A DNA stretch of 37,661 nucleotides from Bacteroidota bacterium (GTDB taxonomy: Bacteria > Bacteroidota > Bacteroidia > B-17B0 > Aurantibacillaceae). Location: contig JAUXSA010000133.1 in NCBI GenBank assembly GCA_030681615.1, positions 1 to 37,661 of the forward strand, given 5' to 3'. The stretch's first letter is position 1. Each line of letters begins with the position of its first letter. The notes below the pieces were generated by a model. That model ran no database searches and was not told the DNA's origin. It saw only the letters and a program-made list of their open reading frames with translations. A program made the position numbers and the translations under genes. Shown here piece by piece: positions 33,262 through 37,661 of this stretch.

Positions 33262-34596
33262 TTATTGTTTCTCTTTAAACCTTGTAAAAATAATTGCTGC
33301 TAAAAAGCAAAGCACAAAACCTAAAATTCCATTGAGGCGAATACCAAAATCATTTCCAATATCTTTACCGTAAATTAAAAACATGGCAAATAAAGCAATA
33401 CCAAAGGTTTGCGCGATCTTCACAAAAAAGTAACGTACGGCAAAATAAATAGCTTCTTTATTTTCGTTGGTTTCTTCTGTATCTTTTTCAATGATCTCGG
33501 CAAGAATTGCATTAGGCAAAATATTTAAGGATGCCAAAGGAATAGCCGCAAAAGCGATCAATGAATAGATCTGTACTAAAGGATCAATTTCGGACTTCCC
33601 TAAAAAATAGATCCCTAAAAAAATTGTTGATAATAGTACCAGCGAAAAAACAACAATTATTTTTTTGCCAATTTTTTTTGCGAGATAATTTATTACAGGG
33701 TAAAAGATAAAAGATACAAGCACCATCATGATCATGAGTTTGTTACCAATCGTTTCAGGGAGTTGTAATAATACAGTTACAAAATACATTAAACCGGAAG
33801 TGATAATTGTTACCGCAATAAAATAAGAGAAATCCGCCACAATAAATAACTGGAAATTTTTATTGGTAAGCGTTTGTCGTAACGCTTTTCTCATTGGCAC
33901 GGCACTTGGTTTGCTGTGGCAATATTTTTTTTCATCAATGGCTAAAACTGTTACCAGCATAAAAACCGCTGCCAGTGCTGCCATTAAAATAATAGTTAAT
34001 TGTAAGGCCGAGATGCGTGAAGCAATGCCTACAGAATTTTGCAGAACATCCGTCAAATTAAAAGCATTAGATGCAATGCCAATACCAAACACATAACCCA
34101 CAGATTGCCAGGTTGCCAAACGTACTTTGTCTTCCGAACCAGGTGCTAGTTCCGGAAGCAAAGCATTATAAGGAATGATGTAGGTGGTTGAAGAAACGTA
34201 AAATCCTATCAACATAAAAACTAACCAAACAATATTTAATGTACATTCTTCTTCACGCAAAGGATAAAAAACAAGGCAACAAAAAATAAGAGATGGTATG
34301 ATGGCCAGTTTCATTAATGGGATTCTGCGTCCTTTAGGATTTTTGCTTTGATCGCTGAACTGCGCGATGAAAGGATCGTACACAGCATCTACCAGTCTAC
34401 CACTGGCAGTAACAATTGCAATAACATTAAAGATGCCAAAAATAGCAACCTGTGTAATTAAATTTGGAAGGCCGCTACTAGTTGGTGGAATGTATAAATA
34501 AACGAGAATAACACTTATCAAATTGATCATAATGCTCCAACCCATCATGCCAAAAGCATAAGCAACCTGTTTACCAAAAGGGAGTTTTTTAGCCAA
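33262..34596 (-). CDS. MFS transporter of the GPH (glycoside-pentoside-hexuronide) family
   Basis: A 444-residue protein with about 12 membrane segments. The GPH signature in the first cytoplasmic loop is clear: DAVYDPFIAQFSDQSKNPKGRRIP. Family members are cation symporters, mostly for sugars, but proteins of this type occur beside amine-oxidase/DUF1365/CFA genes in proteobacteria (one lies in the R. sphaeroides singlet-oxygen operon), where a lipid-related substrate is possible. It converges on the CFA-synthase-like gene and starts five bases after the phosphatase-fusion gene, with which it is co-transcribed. The substrate is unknown. Confidence 0.85.
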   Translation of the reverse strand: MAKKLPFGKQVAYAFGMMGWSIMINLISVILVYLYIPPTSSGLPNLITQVAIFGIFNVIAIVTASGRLVDAVYDPFIAQFSDQSKNPKGRRIPLMKLAIIPSLIFCCLVFYPLREEECTLNIVWLVFMLIGFYVSSTTYIIPYNALLPELAPGSEDKVRLATWQSVGYVFGIGIASNAFNLTDVLQNSVGIASRISALQLTIILMAALAAVFMLVTVLAIDEKKYCHSKPSAVPMRKALRQTLTNKNFQLFIVADFSYFIAVTIITSGLMYFVTVLLQLPETIGNKLMIMMVLVSFIFYPVINYLAKKIGKKIIVVFSLVLLSTIFLGIYFLGKSEIDPLVQIYSLIAFAAIPLASLNILPNAILAEIIEKDTEETNENKEAIYFAVRYFFVKIAQTFGIALFAMFLIYGKDIGNDFGIRLNGILGFVLCFLAAIIFTRFKEKQ

Positions 34597-34601
34597 GCGG
34601 T

Positions 34602-36923
34602 TTAAACTTTAATTCCAATTACGAGCACATCATCAACCTGTGCCAGAGGACCACGCCATTTTTCGAATGTATTATATAAAGTGGCTTTTTGTTCTTCCAT
34701 AGATTGGCCGTGCATATTGATCAGGGTTTCTTTAAAGCGTTTGTATAAAAATTTCTTTCCGCCATTCTCAATATTAGTACCACCAAACTGATCGGCATAA
34801 CCATCGGTAAATAAATAGATAATATCCCCTTTTTGCAGATCGAATAATTTATTGGTGAACGGCTTTGCTACCGAATCCATAGATGCTGTAATCGGTTGTT
34901 TATCCGCTTTAAATTCTATCAGTTCTTTATTTCTTACAATATACACCGGGTTATTTGCGCCAGCATATTCTAAACGCATACCTTTAAAATCAATACAACA
35001 TAAAGCAACGTCCATACCATCGCGCAAAGGTGTTTCGTTGCTATTCTTATTTAAACTTTTCTTTAATTCAGAATTCATATAATCTAAAGCCCGTCCTGCA
35101 GAATCTACAGTAAGATTATTTAATGTTTGATTCAATAAAGTATTGCCAATGATACTCATAAAGGCTCCGGGAACACCATGTCCGGTGCAATCCACAGCCG
35201 CTATCACCAAAATATTTGTTCCTGCTTTATAATGGTAACCGTCTGTTGAATGAAGATCTTCTTTGATATCATAATTAGTGAACCAATAAAAATCACCGCT
35301 CACCACATCGCGTGGTTTAAAAAAGATAAAAGAATCCGATGCGTATTCTTTTAATTTTTCTTTCTCAATAAAAATAGATTGTTGAATACGTTTTGAGTAT
35401 TCTATACTATCCGAAATATCTTTATTTTTTTCATCGATCTGATGGCGTTGTTCATTGATCTCTTTTTCCAAACGCAAACGCTCAGTTATATCACGGGCAT
35501 AAATAACAATGGCCGGCCTACCCGCAAATGGCGCTACTTTAGCAGAACACTCCACCGGAATTAAATTCCCTGTTTTTGTTTTAAACGGAATATCTTTATA
35601 AATCAAACCGCCTTTTTCCCAAACATCAGCTACGATACTCGAACTTTTTTCAAGAAATTCTTTTGGATGAAGATCAAATAAAGAAAGTTTTTCTAATTCT
35701 TCTTTTGAATACTCTAATAATTTTGCAGCACTTGGATTACTTTGATGGATCTTTCCATCCACAATATCAATAACGATCATAGCATCGTTTGCCTGATCAA
35801 TAATACTTTCGTAATTACTTAATTGTTTTTTTAAGGAAGCAATTGCCTCTTCGTAATTCTTTGCTTCTTCGTTGGTAGATACTTTTTTAGAAGTTGTTTC
35901 TTTTAAATGCATTTCTTCTGAAGATTCTTTAGATAGTTTGTGTTTTCCATCCAATTCTTCTATGATAGGAAAAATTAAAGAAGGATTTAAGAACTCCCCT
36001 ACTTTATCGGGACGCGAAACGTAGCGCACCACACCGCTTTTATCAATTAAAAAAGAAGCGGGTAAAGGAATACCTTCTTCGTATTTCTCTGCAAAATCGT
36101 TATCATACTCTTTTAATTGAACACCATACACCATGGCCGTTCTTTGTCCTTCATCGGCCAGTACTTTAAAATCGAGACCGAGTTTTTCTACCATGCCGCG
36201 ATTAACACCAACCGGATCGGGACCAATAGCCATTACCAAAATATTTTTGGATTGGAATTTATCATTATTTTTTTCGTAAGTACGTAACATCATGTGGCAA
36301 CCCGGACACCAGTCGCCGCGTACAAATATTAAAAGTAAATGGCGTTTATCTTTAAAATCAGAGAGCTTAACGATCTCACCATTTTGATCGGGCAAAGCAA
36401 ATTCGTTTGCAGGTTTACCAATTTGTACGCGGTAACCGCCCGAATGGATCTTTAATTGTTTTTTATCTTTTAAAATTCCCCAACCTAAAACTGCGGCAAA
36501 TAAAATTATTAAAGAAGGAAAAGCCCAACCCTGCCAACCATATGGGAAAATTAAATTACCAATTAAATAACTTACAAAAGCCAGGCAAAACATTAAAGGT
36601 TCGAACCATGAATAACCTGTATAAGAAAATGTTGTAAAAAATACGATCCGCAAAATAGAACCAAAACCTGCAATTAATAAGGCGATGGTTAAAAGAGGAA
36701 AATGAGCAAATGGAAGATCTAATGAAACACCAATTAATAATGCAGAAACAAAAACAGTAATAAATTGATACCAGCTGGTATATTTTGAAACCTCTTTAAT
36801 GGAAGCAAAATATGCTACAAGAGATAAAATGGAAGCCGGCAAAGCATAACCTAAAAACAGGCAAACAACGGAGCCGATATTCAGAACAACAGCAAGGGTG
36901 GTACTTGGGTGGATCTTTTTCAT
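34602..36923 (-). CDS. membrane-redoxin-PAS-SpoIIE phosphatase fusion
   Basis: A 773-residue protein of unusual composition. Five or six membrane helices span about 8-150. A cytoplasmic or periplasmic thioredoxin/AhpC-TSA-like domain (about 168-325) follows with the redox motif WCPGC (Cys206, Cys209) and PLPASFLIDKSGVVR. A charged coiled-coil-like linker leads to a PAS domain (about 370-485). A SpoIIE-type PP2C serine phosphatase domain (about 535-773) carries the metal-site motifs DCTGHGVPGAFMS, RDGMDVAL, FTDGYADQFGG and VDDVLVIGI. The redoxin domain may sense thiol state and control dephosphorylation of an unidentified partner. The topology places a question: redoxin and phosphatase should be on the same side of the membrane. 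The GPH transporter gene follows after five bases. Confidence 0.88.
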   Translation of the reverse strand: MKKIHPSTTLAVVLNIGSVVCLFLGYALPASILSLVAYFASIKEVSKYTSWYQFITVFVSALLIGVSLDLPFAHFPLLTIALLIAGFGSILRIVFFTTFSYTGYSWFEPLMFCLAFVSYLIGNLIFPYGWQGWAFPSLIILFAAVLGWGILKDKKQLKIHSGGYRVQIGKPANEFALPDQNGEIVKLSDFKDKRHLLLIFVRGDWCPGCHMMLRTYEKNNDKFQSKNILVMAIGPDPVGVNRGMVEKLGLDFKVLADEGQRTAMVYGVQLKEYDNDFAEKYEEGIPLPASFLIDKSGVVRYVSRPDKVGEFLNPSLIFPIIEELDGKHKLSKESSEEMHLKETTSKKVSTNEEAKNYEEAIASLKKQLSNYESIIDQANDAMIVIDIVDGKIHQSNPSAAKLLEYSKEELEKLSLFDLHPKEFLEKSSSIVADVWEKGGLIYKDIPFKTKTGNLIPVECSAKVAPFAGRPAIVIYARDITERLRLEKEINEQRHQIDEKNKDISDSIEYSKRIQQSIFIEKEKLKEYASDSFIFFKPRDVVSGDFYWFTNYDIKEDLHSTDGYHYKAGTNILVIAAVDCTGHGVPGAFMSIIGNTLLNQTLNNLTVDSAGRALDYMNSELKKSLNKNSNETPLRDGMDVALCCIDFKGMRLEYAGANNPVYIVRNKELIEFKADKQPITASMDSVAKPFTNKLFDLQKGDIIYLFTDGYADQFGGTNIENGGKKFLYKRFKETLINMHGQSMEEQKATLYNTFEKWRGPLAQVDDVLVIGIKV

Positions 36924-36927
36924 TTGA

Positions 36928-36943
36928 TACTATAAATATAGTA
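36928..36943. promoter_or_regulatory. inverted repeat TACTATA-AA-TATAGTA upstream of the phosphatase fusion
   Basis: Perfect seven-base arms with a two-base centre lie five bases upstream of the ATG at 36923. The position fits an operator or a start-proximal mRNA hairpin. Such AT-only symmetry can arise by chance in this genome. Confidence 0.3.
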
Positions 36944-36960
36944 CAACAATTACTTAAAAC

Positions 36961-36991
36961 AAAAAAATCCCTTTAGCTTTCACTAAAGGGA
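36961..36991 (-). terminator. Rho-independent terminator of dnaK
   Basis: On the minus strand TCCCTTTAG (36991-36983) pairs perfectly with CTAAAGGGA (36976-36968) across a six-base loop, followed by seven T. It lies 25 bases after the dnaK stop codon and ends dnaK transcription before the phosphatase-fusion gene. Confidence 0.92.
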
Positions 36992-37016
36992 CTCTTCAAT
37001 CATATTAAAATTAAAC

Positions 37017-37661
37017 TTACTTCACTTCTTCAAAATCAACATCGGTTACATTTTCGCCGCCATTTTTATTTGCTTCGTTTTGTGCACCGTTGTTATTTGG
37101 ACCGGCATTGTTTTGCTGATCATTTGCACCTGCGTTTTGTTGCGCTTTGTACATATCTTCGCTTGCCGCAGTCCACAAGGTATTTATACTTGCTAAAGCC
37201 GCAGTTACTTTCTCTACATCTTTAGATGCGTGAGCAGCTTTTAGTTCTGTTAAAGCATTTTCAATCGGTGCTTTTTTCTCAGCAGGAATTTTATCTCCAA
37301 ACTCTTTTAATTGTTTTTCTGTCTGGAAGATCATAGCATCTGCTTCGTTCAGTTTATCAACTTCTTCTTTCGCTTTTTTATCTGAATCGGCATTTGCTTC
37401 TGCTTCGCGTTTCATACGGTCTATCTCTTCCTGGCTTAAACCACTCTTAGCTTCAATACGGATGTTGTGCGATTTGCCTGTTGCTTTATCTTTTGCGCTT
37501 ACATTTAAAATACCGTTCGCATCAATATCAAAAGTCACTTCGATTTGCGGCATGCCGCGTGGCGCAGGCGGGATGTCGGCCAAATTGAATTGTCCCAAAC
37601 TCTTGTTGCCGGAAGAGATTTCACGTTCGCCCTGCAACACATGGATAGTCACTGCGTTCTG
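37017..37661 (-). CDS. dnaK: chaperone DnaK (Hsp70), C-terminal part
   Basis: The frame is open to the right edge and reads [14 protein letters not shown] from the last base, so this is the C-terminal 214 residues of DnaK; the apparent GTG start at 37652 is an internal valine. Recognisable parts are the end of the substrate-binding beta domain ([37 protein letters not shown]), the helical lid ([16 protein letters not shown]) and an Asn/Gln/Gly-rich disordered tail. The tail ends in DVDFEEVK, the conserved acidic C-terminus contacted by co-chaperones. DnaK is the central ATP-dependent folding chaperone. Confidence 0.97.
   Translation of the reverse strand, partial: QNAVTIHVLQGEREISSGNKSLGQFNLADIPPAPRGMPQIEVTFDIDANGILNVSAKDKATGKSHNIRIEAKSGLSQEEIDRMKREAEANADSDKKAKEEVDKLNEADAMIFQTEKQLKEFGDKIPAEKKAPIENALTELKAAHASKDVEKVTAALASINTLWTAASEDMYKAQQNAGANDQQNNAGPNNNGAQNEANKNGGENVTDVDFEEVK

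Noticed and set aside
37652-37661. GTG at 37652 as a start of an independent small gene
   Set aside because: The frame continues in phase to the window edge as QNAV, matching the conserved DnaK sequence; the GTG is an internal Val codon.

Overview
The window comes from an AT-rich bacterial chromosome of the phylum Bacteroidota (Flavobacteriia/Sphingobacteriia-like; I cannot place it lower). Evidence: a complete MoxR-DUF58-BatA-BatB-BatC-BatD-BatE aerotolerance operon, -7 boxes of the TAnnTTTG type, almost no Shine-Dalgarno sequences, a menaquinone-type UbiE/MenG, a GxxExxY nuclease-fold protein, and CCCCCTAACCCCC-type dispersed hairpin repeats. No rRNA, tRNA, CRISPR array or classical transposase is visible. 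No gene-free stretch exceeds 300 bases.

Layout, left to right. 1-156: N-terminal fragment of an FdtA/QdtA-type sugar-nucleotide ketoisomerase (-). 333-5421: cell-envelope and housekeeping genes: L,D-transpeptidase lipoprotein (+), Wzx-like flippase and OsmC protein (-), an unrecognised secreted protein and lipoyl synthase lipA (+). 5427-13726: the eight-gene Bat operon (-). 13862-19790: pdxA and two periplasmic amidohydrolase-fold proteins (-), interrupted by a small DUF559 nuclease cassette bounded by inverted hairpin repeats; one repeat is translated as part of the downstream amidohydrolase. 19948-26273 (+): SirB2-cytochrome c fusion, hflX, GNAT, sterol-desaturase-like hydroxylase, aspartate aminotransferase, heptose-7-phosphate kinase, menG. 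26341-33201 (+): a lipid-modification cluster: DUF1295, CNMT/CFA-like methyltransferase, alpha/beta hydrolase, FAD amine-oxidase-like protein, DUF1365 and a second CFA-synthase-family methyltransferase. A GxxExxY nuclease-fold gene, flanked by oppositely oriented ACGAAT/ATTCGT arrays, is wedged into it. 33262-36923 (-): a GPH-family transporter and a membrane-redoxin-PAS-SpoIIE phosphatase fusion. 37017-37661: C-terminal end of dnaK with a clear terminator.

Functional picture. The Bat genes form a MoxR/VWA chaperone-like envelope system. The lipid cluster has the parts list of the oxidative-stress-linked fatty-acid-modification operons known in proteobacteria (amine oxidase + DUF1365 + CFA-like methyltransferase + GPH transporter), but with no ChrR or sigma factor in view. 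I infer production of a methyl-branched, cyclopropane or furan-type membrane fatty acid. The adjacent redoxin-PAS-phosphatase fusion could be a redox sensor, but linking it to the lipid genes is speculative.

The least expected observations are: (i) the two solitary PD-(D/E)XK-fold genes, each in its own inverted-repeat frame and each inserted at the 5' edge of an operonic gene; (ii) the lipid cluster; (iii) the redoxin-PAS-SpoIIE fusion.
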